A DNA stretch of 64,000 nucleotides, from NCBI RefSeq assembly GCF_041146795.1, contig NC_135185.1, positions 28,021,529 to 28,085,528 on the forward strand, written 5' to 3'. The notes beneath the pieces are model-generated. The model was not told the DNA's origin. It searched no databases and saw only the letters and a list, made by a program, of their open reading frames with translations. This stretch comes from Maylandia zebra (Eukaryota > Chordata > Actinopteri > Cichliformes > Cichlidae). Below are positions 14,409-25,500 of this stretch, in pieces (position 1 is the stretch's first letter; every line of letters starts with the position of its first letter). The position numbers were made by a program, and so were the translations under genes.

Positions 14409-14824
14409 CACTGATCAGCTACAACATTAAAAGAACTTGTGGAATATTGTGCAAGCCTCCCTCGTGCGGCTAAAACAGCTCAGACCCATCAGGGCATGGA
14501 CACACGGGTCCTCTGGGAGCATCCAGTGCATTCTCATCCCAGGGCATCAAATGCTGCCATTCAGTTAGATGCAGTGGGGCCACAGTGATACGAACAAGGT
14601 GCCCTTTAGCACTGGTGCCTGAACACAACAGCCACAGCAGTATTGGATCCAGAGAGATAACGGCCTTCCTTTAAACAGTCCAGATCAGAATGCTGGAGGG
14701 GGAGGCAGTGGAAGAAGAAGGCACTGGTTTGTCTGCCAAGAGACCGCAGTTCAAATCATATTTGTGAGCTTTGTGTTTTGCACAGCTTGCTGCTTGTTTA
14801 GGTTAAGCAAAAACGGCTTTTACT

Positions 14825-15010
14825 GCACTCAGAGGTTAGCCACAGTGCTTGCCTAACAGCAACAGGATCCTGGGTTCAAACCAGGACAAACACTTATGTG
14901 TGGAGTTTTTTTTTTTCTTCCTGTGCTTCTGCAGGTTTTCTACAGGCGCTCTGGTTTCTCCTGCCATATAACATGCTAGGCTAATGCTGCCTATCTTGGC
15001 CCAGGATACT
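14825..15010 (+). repeat. tRNA-derived SINE-like repeat
   Basis: GCACTCAGAGGTTAGCCACAG followed by GGATCCTGGGTTCAAACC resembles a tRNA-type A/B-box head. The following GTGTGGAG...CTTCTGCAGGTTTTC...GGTTTCTCCTGCC body is a common fish repeat body. The head is degenerate. Confidence 0.5.
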
Positions 15011-15227
15011 CCTGTAAATGTAAATGGCAAGAGTTTCACTTCCTGTTTTGTTTTGTTTTTTAAAAAAAAAGGAAATTTGGGTCAGTTTGGCAAATGGACT
15101 GGTTTTTAAACAGGGCATTTCTATGTTAACCGAGTTCTCAAAACACTTTACACTTCCTCCCTCATTTATACAAACAGTTCTTTTTCAATGCTTATGTGTT
15201 TTCTGTGTAACATTCACATTGTGATGG

Positions 15228-15365
15228 ATGCATCAGGGAGCAGCTTAGGGTTCGGATCTTGCCCAAGGATATTTGGCATGCAGGCAGGAGCAGCCAGGGA
15301 TCAAACCACAAACCTTCCGATTTGTAGATGATCTGCTCTACCTCCTGAGCTACAACCACCTCTTG
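15228..15365 (-). repeat. tRNA-derived SINE, minus orientation
   Basis: Read on the minus strand, GTAGCTCAGGAGGTAGAGCA (A box) and GGTTTGATCCCTGGCTGC (B box) are spaced as in a tRNA, followed by CTTGGGCAAGATCCGAACCC, a widespread fish SINE body. Confidence 0.7.
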
Positions 15366-15447
15366 TCCTTTTTGTGCATCTTATTTAGGACAAGATGGTG
15401 GGTTAGGTCAAAATTCAGCCCTTCTCAATATTAAACCTAAACGTTAA

Positions 15448-15605
15448 AGTGCCAGCTCAGGAGGCAAAGCAGGTCATCTACTGATCAGAAGATCTACAGT
15501 TCAATTCCAGGAGGCTCCAGTCCTCATTGCAATCTGTGCTTTGGCCAAGGAACTGAACTCCATGGATGGATGGATGTACGCCAGGCATAGAATAAAATGC
15601 TGTGT
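15448..15605 (+). repeat. tRNA-derived SINE, plus orientation
   Basis: A diverged copy of the neighbouring SINE in the opposite orientation: CAGCTCAGGAGGCAAAGCAG, then CAGTTCAATTCCAGGAGGCT and a TTGGCCAAGGAACTGAACTC body. Confidence 0.6.
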
Positions 15606-16398
15606 GAGAGTAAAAAAATTTAAAAGGCACTAAGTAAGTATGTGTGCATTTACTACAAAGGACTCTGATTTATCTATATGAGCATTTTATGTGAAGAGTT
15701 GGCTGTGTGCCCTTTCTCACTATTGTCATGATCATGTCACAGATACCACAGTGACCGCTTTTGCAGCATTTTTGTTGTGTTCCTGTTTTTTGTGGGGGGG
15801 CTGGCTGCATTGTTCAGCCAGAGGAAAACCACTGCTGTCGAGGTGTGTTGTTCCCATACTACAGGTGTGATGGCAACAGCACACCTGTTGCTCTGGAACA
15901 ATAAGTTAACAATCAAGAACAGGTTTAGGTAGGCGGTAGGTGTCAAAGTAAGATTCACATGAATGGCTAGACCCAAAGTTTCTCAGCTTAACAGTGTATT
16001 AATTAATGATACTTAATTTTAGTGGTCTTAATGTTGTGGTTATCAGCGTGTTGTGATCAAGATAGTGTAAAAGGAGAAAAATTAAATCTAAAATGCATCA
16101 AAAAGAAAAAGGGAGAGCAGTCTGAATGCATAATGTGCGTGCAGCGTGTGATGTGCTTTTGGTGTCTGATCCTCTGTCTTGAGCATGAAGCGTATTTGCA
16201 TGTTAAGGAGAGGGGTTTCCTAAGTGCTCCTATTCTCTGTGGATGTGGAAAATTGACAGCAAACGGAGTAAAACTGGTTGCTACATAATGCATCAGAAGA
16301 TCCTGTCTGTTACATTAAGTCACTTTCAGGTTCTGCATGAGTAACATCTGTGTGTGGCTTAAGCTTTAATGTTGAATGTCTGATCTGTGTCTTCTCAG

Positions 16399-16529
16399 AG
16401 AGCCATATGGACCCAGATGATGATCCATGATGATATCCACTGAAAGCCCAGTCTGAGCTGAAACCCTCCACCAATCAGAAACCCGTGGATGAAGACAGTT
16501 TAGTGAATCTGCTCCCAGAAGCTGAGAAT
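16399..16529 (+). other. bahd1: 5' untranslated start of bahd1 coding exon 1, with short upstream ORFs
   Basis: A pyrimidine-rich tract ending in CAG at 16396-16398 looks like a splice acceptor. Between it and the ATG at 16530 lie several short ATG-initiated frames that stop within 30 bases, for example 16407-16430. One lies in the main frame and is closed by TGA, so the long frame cannot simply extend upstream through this acceptor. An upstream 5' exon is inferred but its donor was not identified. Confidence 0.5.
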
Positions 16530-19500
16530 ATGGTGAAAGCTCAGCGGTGCCAGACGGCGAAATGCGGAAAGCCCAAGAAGGAGAGGGGAAGTAAGGAAAA
16601 GCAGGATGGTGTGAAGAAAGGGAGAGGGGGGGTGATTGAGCTGAAGAGGAAGAAAAAGAGGGACAAGAAAGACTTGCACCGAAATAAAAAGAAGAAACTA
16701 GCCGTGAGTGATGGAGATGCGTTGGACTGTTGCGTGTTGCTCACCCGTCTGGAGGAGAAAGCAGCTGCTGGTAAAGAGAAGAATGCACTAAAAGCTGGGA
16801 AGAAAAGGAGTGTAAAAGTTAAAAAGAAGCAACACTCCATCCAAAGAGGGACCAAACATAGACTCAAGAAAACCTCTGTCGCCAATCAGCAAGCACTGGA
16901 ACCAAAAAACAACCAATCTGACGCCTTACTCATGATGCCCTCAGCTATGTTTGAGCCCCGCAGAAGGAGAATGGCTTCGCTTAACGCTGAGGCTGTCAAC
17001 AGCTTGCTGCTCTACAAAGGCGACTCACTCATGGCGAATAACGCAAAGAAATGTCAGCCATCCAACGAAGAGCCAGCAAAAGAGCTCACTAAAACTGAAC
17101 ACGGAGATCAGAAAACCAAAAAAGGTTCTTTGGAAGGGAAAGCAGTCCAAAAAGAGAGACCGAAAAAACAAAAGCGTTCCACAGCTGAGGCTCAGAACAT
17201 CGACTGGTTGAGTTTGCTTGCACCGACACCTCGGCGTCAAGCAGGCCTCACCGCTGCAACGCTGCTCAAACTCACCAGTGCCCCATATGGGGCCAAACGG
17301 CAAAGGAAGGTGGAGTCCAAGCCAGGGAGTAGAAGTGAAGCTGCAGCTACGACTCAGGATGGAATGAGTGGTAAGCCTGTGTGCAAAGGAACAACACACA
17401 CCAAACGAAGAACACATCCCAAACATGAGGGGCAACTAAAGCACAGAAAACAGGGCACAGAAGATCCAGTCCATTCCCAGGTGAGCCCCGCCATCCAGGA
17501 ATGCTGCAGTTTGTGTAAGACGGAGACTTTGGATCCGGAGTGGAAGGGTGCCACAGGGGGGCAGGAGTGTGTCAAGCATCCTCTCCACTGTGGCTCTTCT
17601 CTGGGATTCTCCTTAAAAACAATCAAAGAGGAGCAGGTGGAGACGGAGGTGTCTTCCTGTTACTGCTGCTCCCAGGAGAGATGTGTCGAGTACTTTCACA
17701 GGCTAGCCCTCTTCCTGGATGACAAAACCTTCAAGGAACCAGAGGACGGCTCACTGTCTGAGGTGTTCCACCACCACCATCATCATCACCACCACCATCA
17801 CCACCACCATTCTGTCGGCCACCCGGCGGCCATAACCATCAGCCCGCACACGTACACCTGTTTCCCAGGCTACTACGTCCATTTCAGCCACCCGGACAAC
17901 TCCGCCTCCACCATATCACCCCTCGCTTTATGCCCAAGCGGCAGCAAGAGGCCGAAGCTGCTCCCCAGCACGGGTCCCCAACCCTCAGGGATTAGCCATC
18001 CAGTGTACTGCTGCACCTCAGTGAAACCGTGCTACGGAGAGCCCTGCAGGATCAACGGCTACTCTGCTTATACCAGTGTGATTCCAGCAATTAACAGAGG
18101 AGCGTGCTCCTCTGGCCCCACAGACTGCATCAAATGTAACCACAGCGTAAAAAGAGGTAAGCGGAGATCACACGGTTTAATTTGCAAGAATTCATTTAGT
18201 AGAAATTCCAAGTTAATGAGTTACTTATGGCATTTGTGCAACCAAAATTACATTTTCCTGTCAAAGTTTGCATCAGTATTCTGTTTCCAAATACAAACTG
18301 AGATCAGATTTCTTTTAGGCTTCAGAAAGTGCCCTCAAGATTCATAAATGACATTAAAACAGCTGTTTTCACAAGTGGAGTCGTATTTCTGTGACGGGCT
18401 CCTTTTATCTAAGTAAGCGTTTTGAAGAAGTATTAAATGTTCATCAGCACAGTATGGGTATATTATTTTGCATGCAGAGCCCCGCTCATCCAGCTGCCAA
18501 AGGAGTACAATGTGCTGAGAATAGCTATTATATGAGCCATTTATATTCTCCCACTTTGGCATGTCACTTGAGTGGGAAGTTGGAAAAAAAAAATATCAGA
18601 TAAAGGGCAAGACCCCTTTTGTCTCCGTTTGAATAAAAGTCATTGGACGGTGAACACGAGGCCTGTGCGGCTGAATACAATTGAGCTGTACGGGCTCGAG
18701 TGTCTGCTGTGAGTTTCTGTGTTCAAAGTGAGCGATGTGAGCCTGAACAGGAAAGCACGCTGGGGTTAAACAGTGTCTGAATATGTGGGGGTATGGTTAG
18801 AAACACCTGAATGCGATCTCAAAATAACACTAGTTTCACACACGCACTCTCTCTCTGCCACGCTTTGGTCTCTAGCAGTCACAACCAGGTCACGCTGTCT
18901 GTGAGGACTTACGCTTTTATCTGCTAGAGAACCAAGTTTAATCTCAGTGGAAATGTTAACTTGGAAAAGAACAGACGTACATAATAGAATAAATAATGGC
19001 TGAATTTCATTTGGCTGCTTACTTACTGGCTGCTGGTATTGTGTGTGGGGTGTGTTTGTGTCATACTGTCATGGCTTACTAGGAGACCTAAATAGCACAG
19101 ACCCATTGTTAATGTCATTAGTACACTTGTGCTTTTCCTGTTGTGACAAGTATGCTGTCAAAGAGGTCTGTGGTCCACCCACACAGGTGTTGCCACTTTT
19201 CTGCCTGAACAGACCTCATTACTGTTTGGGTGTATACACCTCCGGTTTTATTGACAGCTTCCTCGCTCTCTTGCTCATTTTGTGGCATCTTTCGAGGTGT
19301 GTACAGCTTAAGCTGCATTTCATTTGGCTAATGGGCCCTCTCGCTTCCCTCACTCGTCTCTTCCTCGAATCTCGGCTTCGCCCAGCGGGGGATGCGAGGA
19401 AGGAAATGAGGAAGAAGTGCAAGGATGGAGGAAATGCATGTCTCGAAGTGCTCATTCACCCAAGCATCAGTTTTTAAGAAAAGATGGCAATACCTCATGA

Positions 19501-22500
19501 TTCAGAGTCTCAGCAAATGTGCAGGAGGACCTGCTGTTCATCACATAATGCATGAAAAATACAGATGTCTTATCACTATTATAAATAATACAGACATAAA
19601 TGTATGTAAGTGCAAGAAAAAGGGCTGGTTGGATGTTTGAACGTCTGAAAATTTTACCTTCTTACTATAAAAAATGAATCAGGATTAGTAATTTGGGACA
19701 CAACCAGTGTTGGTCAAGTTACTTGAAAAAAGTAATCAGTAACTAATTACTGATTACTTCCCCAAAAAAGTAATCCCGTTACTTTACTGATTACTTATTT
19801 TCAAAAGTAATTAATTACTTAGTTACTTAGTTACTTTTTAAAAACAGGATTTACAACCTGAATAGGTGATAAAGCGATAGATCTTTCAGCCCAATTCTAC
19901 TTGTTCTGCATAATCCATCATACAAAATGTAATCAAATGGAAAAGTCTCTTTTTAAAACTTGTTTTATTAGTTTTAATCTTTTAACTTTATGCATCAAGC
20001 AAAAATGTAATTATATGCAACATTCTCTGACTGGAAGAAATTTGTTTAATATTTAAACCTATTTTCTGCACATTCCAGCACATAAAATAAAATATTTTTT
20101 GTGTTTACACTCAGTCTTTCTATGGAAGCCCGTTTCCGCCACAAAAAAAAAAAAGGATCCATAACTCAAAATTTCGAGTTATTTTCTCGAAATTTCGAGT
20201 TATTTTCTCGAAATTTCGAGTTATTATCTCGAAATTTCGACATATTAACTCAAAATTTTGAGAAAAGCAACTCGAAATTTCGAGTTAGCGCTGCCAATCA
20301 GTAATCTACGTGAATGACGTCATTTCCATGTTACCCGGAAGCTGAAGCCCTCAGCTACAAATGCTACAGCTAAGCTACCGGTATTACATCCAGTCGTGAA
20401 TGCACAGATTGCTGAGTGTTTTCAGCCTGGCTTCACAAATGATGAAATCCCTGTGTTATTAGCTGAATCACATGGTGTTACTATCAGCAAACATACTTTA
20501 ATTTGTTGGGATCCGTTTTTGAGTGCGCGGTCCTGCGCCATATGCTTCCGGGTAACAAGAAAGCGACCTCATTCACGTATATTTTTGATTGGCAGAGCTA
20601 ACTCGAAATTTCGAGTTATATTTCTCGAAATTTCGAGATAATAACTCAAAATTTCGAGATAATAACTCGAAATTTCGAGAAAATAACTCGAAATTTCGAG
20701 TTATGGATACTAGCTTTTTTTTTTTTTTTAGTGGCGGAAACGGGCTTCCATAGTCTTTCAAATAGATGCAAGTGAAACACAGCAGAAAATAAATAAAGTC
20801 AAAGACTCAGCGGTCCTGTTGCTCTATTTTCACCTGTAAAGCAGGATTGCGGTAGGCGGAGGTTTACCCTGGTGCAGGTGTGCCGCGGTCAGTTGAAGAA
20901 TCCGCGAGTTTCTCTGTGAGATTCCCATTGTCATTGCGCACTCGGTGCTTGCTTGGAAGTTTAGGGGTTTTTTTCGCTGTAAAAAGAAGTTTTCTTCCCA
21001 CGCACGATGGACGCTAATGTTTTTGTCACTTTTTATGGAATCAAACTCAAAGTAAGGTCAGTACTTCCACGCTTTAAACGCTGCACGCTCATACTCTCTC
21101 CCACAATCATATATAATCCATTGTTGATCTGCACACAGCTGTTGTCACGAACGTCGCACTCGCTTACGTCACTGTCATGAGACATTCTCGCAAAAATTCA
21201 CGGTTTTAGTAACGCAGTAACGCAGCGTTCATACGGGAAAGTAACGATAATAGTTTTTGCAATAGTAATCCCTTACTTTACTCGTTAGCTGAAAAAAGTT
21301 ACTGCCCATCTCTGGACACAACTTTAAATCTTTTTATTGGCTGGTGAAAATATGATAAATAAATTCAAGCAGTCTTTGTAAAGTCCCATTCTTGAGCACA
21401 CAATAAAACTCATCAGATTGCAGAGGACAGCTTGTGACAATTACTGATTGGTATACAGTTGTATTTCACAATAACGTAAAACGTGTAGAATACTAGTTGG
21501 ATCACAAAAACAGTATATATGAGTAGTAGTTTAATCTGAATGGAACAAAATGATGGACTTTCCAGTAAAAACTCAGGCAAGCAGGATCAGGCAATCTTTG
21601 TCTGAAATTTTACTGGGTAGAATTATTAGGACAGCAAAAAAAAAAGTGTTAATGTACTCTCAGGGATTCGATGAATGCAGCAGATGAGGTTCAGATTCAG
21701 AAAGCCAACAAATAGGTCGGTCAGCAGAGATTTTGACTTGCCATAGCAGGAAAAGCACAGGTGTAATTGACAACATTAAAAATGACTGGATTCTATTTAG
21801 GTGAGCGAGCTTGAAGGATCCTGGTAATCTAATCCTCAGCTGTGGCTTCCTGCCTGGGACAGGGACTGCAGCTGAGCCACTGTTAAGAATATTTCCTGCT
21901 ATGACAAGTGCACAAATCTGCTGTGAAATGGGTTCATTGATCATCACTTCACCTTAATGTCACCACTGCAGCTGTGTCATGGGAGTGTGCACAACCCCCC
22001 TCTCACACAGCAGAATGCTTGTCTTGTTTTTCAGTGCCACTGTAGGAGAAACGTCTAGTTTGTGTGCATGGTAAAGACTATAATTGATCTTAATTGAGGC
22101 TCTGCCTGTTTGGTTTTTTTGCTACTTCAGCATAAATATTAAGAAACGAAGTATTTGTTGTGCCTCTCGTATCAGAGTTCAAAGTTCTAGGTAACACCTT
22201 ATGATACGGCTCGCAATTAAGGGCGCAATTCCCGGTAATCAAATGGAATTTCTGTGGGTTTTATTTGAAATGATAATGTAATTATATTTATCTACAAATA
22301 CTTAAAGGTAGGTACACTTGAATGAGGGGATAACAATTCAGGATTTTATAGGAAACAAAGAAATAATTATACTGCAAGTAAATTTCAGTACAGTGTAAAT
22401 AGTTTTAGGTAGTGTCTTAGGTCATAAGTACACTGTGTTTTTCAAGGCGTTGGCCGTATTATGGAGTGGATTAAGCTTGCCTTTTGGGATCCTTTTTCAA

Positions 22501-25500
22501 TATTCATCATGTTGATGTGCACGATTGATGTTCTCTTATTCAGCTGTTATTTTATTTGATCTAAATGAGAACTGCTCCCCCTCAGCAATTTATAAGAGAA
22601 AAAAAAAATACTGTCAAAAATTTGCCTGTGACCTCATCATGATGGACCGAAATCTAACTTAATTTATTTTCTTTTTTTTTCACAATCACTGTTCAAACAT
22701 CTTTCAGAGTGAGTGTAAAGGAATAAGTGTCCTTGGTGTCTCCTTTCCCATGAAATACCTGTAAAGTACCTGGAAGTTAGACAAGGTTAAGTCACTCCAT
22801 AATACAGCACGCACCCCAAAAGGTACAGCATACTTACAGTGAAATGATCAGTTACGGCGCCATCAGAAAAGTAGGGCTACCATCTCGCAATGTGACAAAT
22901 AAACAAAATAAACTAGATTAGGTTGAAGTAAAATAGCTAAAGAAAATTTTTGCCATTCCAGCCAAGCAGAAACTCTGCTTATGTTGCAGCTGAAGCTTGG
23001 TTGCGTGATGTTTCCTGCAGATGTTCATCAGCCACGTGAAAGAGGGCGTAGCATGAAAACAAATGGCGAAGAATAAACTGTGTGTCTTGGCTGCGATTCA
23101 ATAGCTGTTATTGCTCTGAAATCTGCATGCAGGGCTCGTTTCAGTACTCTGTATTCATTTCACATTATCGTACCTTTTCTGTTCTTTCCTCAGATGACTA
23201 CCCAGCAACCATCAATGACCACCACAGCCCCTCCTCTATCCCCATTTGTCCCAGCCCTCGAATCCTTACTGGCTGCCCCGTTCCCACTGTGCCTCCAGCC
23301 GGCCAATCAGTGCCCCACATCCAGACTCCGCTGTCTGACCCCAGCCAACCGCAGCCTCCGCTGAAGGTGGCAAAGGAGTGTCCACAGAGTGCCAAGCAGC
23401 CCAGCGGGTCAAGGTCTGGCGCACGCAGCACCGGCAGCATCAGCTCGGCTGTCTGCCCTCTCAACAGAAACAAGAAACAGAAGCTCAGCTGTGCCAGTGA
23501 CGGAGGGCAAACGGTTGCCAAGCAGCCGAAGAATGGCCGCCAAAAATCCACCAACGGCTGGAGGCCATTTGGCCTGTCCTTTGAGAAGGAGGTTTTCTCT
23601 GTGGTATGTAGAGAAAGTCATTTTGGTGCTTTTTGACACAGCCACAATGGCACCACTTTTAATTAGAGCTGATGTAATTTTACTGAAGTGTCCTGAGAGA
23701 GTATGGGGGGTGATTCATAACACCTGTTTCACTGTTGGATCAGGGCTTATTCACTATTTTTTACTACATTTTATCCAGCAACCCCGACAACCAAGGCGCA
23801 GAAGCCATTCAATACAAATCACATCTTGCAGCTTTTTACTCCACAGCCTCTCAAAGCTTATCAGTTTCTGACTGCTAGAGGAGTCAGTATTTCCTGCTGC
23901 TGTGTTCCCAGGGAGAGGACACTTTGGTGCTGAGGAAGTGCTTTGAGGGAGTCCACAGGGACGGGGAGCTGATTAGAGTCAGAGACACTGTTCTGCTGAA
24001 ATCTGGACCTAGAAAAAAGTCTCTGCCTTACGTGGCTAAGGTCTCAGCTCTGTGGGAAGAGCCAGAGTCAGGTAGTATGCTCGCTGTACGCAGCATTTAC
24101 TCAGACCACACGAGAAGACGCATTTATGTGGTAATAACTGGTTTGAGAAGTGAAGTTAAAGACGTGCTATGTTTTACTTTTTTTCTTTCCTTCAGGAGAG
24201 CTGATGATGAGTTTGCTTTGGTACTACCGTCCAGAACACACACAGGGAGGACGCAACCCCAGCGTACATTGTGAGGTGAGAAGGCTGACGTGTGTTTCTG
24301 AAATGCTTTTTTTTTTAACCACGGCTTTCTAATAACTGTCAGGGGTAATTATAGACCAGCAAATCTAAAATATAGCTTGTGTCAACTGCAGCATATTCAG
24401 CGCCTGTAATCATGGCTATTAGTGATGCACAGGTCGAGCCAGTTCACGTACGTTTAATAGAAAGCATCACCGGTTCTGGCGGGAGGAGTTAAATAACTCA
24501 CAGAAACACTATGTGCAATATGCCAGGCTCTGATTACTACCTTCGTGTCTCCTTTATCTGCATATCTCTCCTTCTCTGAGACATACACTGAAAGGCTCAA
24601 GTCCTCCTATGGCCTAACAAAGCTATAAAGTAGCCCAAATGTCTATTAAGATGGGAGAACAAGAGGATCAAAGAGACTCTCTGATACCTTAAGTGCTCAT
24701 ATAATATCCTTTTAATGCTGCTATGATCATTCAGCGCTGCTGAAATTGCACCAGAGGCCAATCCGCTGCCTCTATAACAAAGTATTTTAGGGGAAACTTG
24801 ACTTTAGGTCCACATTTTACTGTTTGGTGAAACACACTCTACTCAGAAGCTACAGCGATATATAATTCGAGGTCATGTAACTTTAAACGGCCTTGCTTTG
24901 TAGTGCACTGCGAGGAAGTTTGGAAAATCCTGCCTGCTGCATGATCCATAATAATCTGCATAATTATTTAAACTGCATAATTTCCATGTAATTTTTACTC
25001 GCCTCTTTGATGCAGTTCTAGTAGCTGGATCAAATGGAATTGTAAAATTAGTGTTGGCGCGGTTAAGGTTACGGCACGGTTCAAGGTGGATCCAGGTGTT
25101 TGACTGACACATATTATTGTGGGTTTCCACACTCTCACAACAAGCAGGTTGAGTGCTGTGATTTTAAAAAAAGGGGAAAAAATTGTAATCCATGCTTAAC
25201 TAATGGCTGTAATGTGTGCTTCGTGCTGGCTTTCTAAACCAGAAGAGATTTTAGATACTATTAATGAATATAATGACTCTTATTATAGTGTTAAATGTGT
25301 TTTCTATTGTCAACAACACATGTTATGTAAACTTTAAAACACAGAAAGAAAGGGAACACGCTAAAATGCTTCTCTAATTATCCAAAACCTGATGATGTAG
25401 TTTATTTTAAATCCTGCTGATTTAATATTTAAAAAATGCACTAAATGTGTATTAATCCAGGGCTGCAGATTGTTCCCAAAAAGTATGCTGTCTACTTCTG

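Larger units (their letters stand above)
14409..16051 (-). mobile_element. Old Tc1-like transposon carrying later retroelement insertions
   Basis: The left end CACTGATCAGCTACAACATT is mirrored at the right end by AATGTTGTGGTTATCAGCGTG (16030-16050). The first 150 bases resemble the terminal part of a Tc1-family element common in fish. The transposase region is destroyed. At least three retroelement-like pieces (14825-15010, 15228-15365, 15448-15605) lie within, explaining its length. The element ends about 350 bp before the first bahd1 coding exon. Confidence 0.6.
20121..20751. mobile_element. Inverted-repeat element made of TCGAAATTTCGA palindromes, nested in the hAT element
   Basis: The ends TATGGAAGCCCGTTTCCGCC and their reverse complement (through GGCGGAAACGGGCTTCCATA, ending 20751-20752) are flanked by AGTCTTTC (20113-20120 and 20751-20758), a 7-8 bp target duplication. 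Each arm then has an A/T homopolymer, four to six copies of a 17-bp unit around TCGAAATTTCGAGTTAT, and matching sequence through CCAATCA...TTACCCGGAAGC. The arms are roughly 220-250 bp. Only about 130 bp of the centre is unique. Confidence 0.88.
19705..21314. mobile_element. hAT-type non-autonomous DNA transposon in bahd1 intron 1
   Basis: Exact 8-bp target duplications GACACAAC flank the element (19697-19704 and 21315-21322), as expected of hAT. The ends are CAGTGTTGGTCAAGTTACTT and the reverse complement of CAGAGATGGGCAGTAACTTT, imperfect inverted repeats rich in AGTAATNAGTTACT-type motifs well known in fish hAT elements. No transposase frame remains. It was later interrupted by another element at 20121-20751. 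Confidence 0.9.

Noticed and set aside
15228-15605. Possible functional tRNA genes
   Set aside because: A and B boxes are present, but no cloverleaf acceptor stem closes; they are SINE heads with SINE bodies.
16541-16885. 114-codon minus-strand frame over bahd1 exon 1
   Set aside because: Antisense of a Lys-rich exon, giving Phe/Ser/Leu-rich sequence; no family resemblance.
18157-18347. Extension of bahd1 exon 1 to 18347
   Set aside because: A strong GTAAGC donor at 18157 and exact phase with the exon at 23194 show that this is intron.
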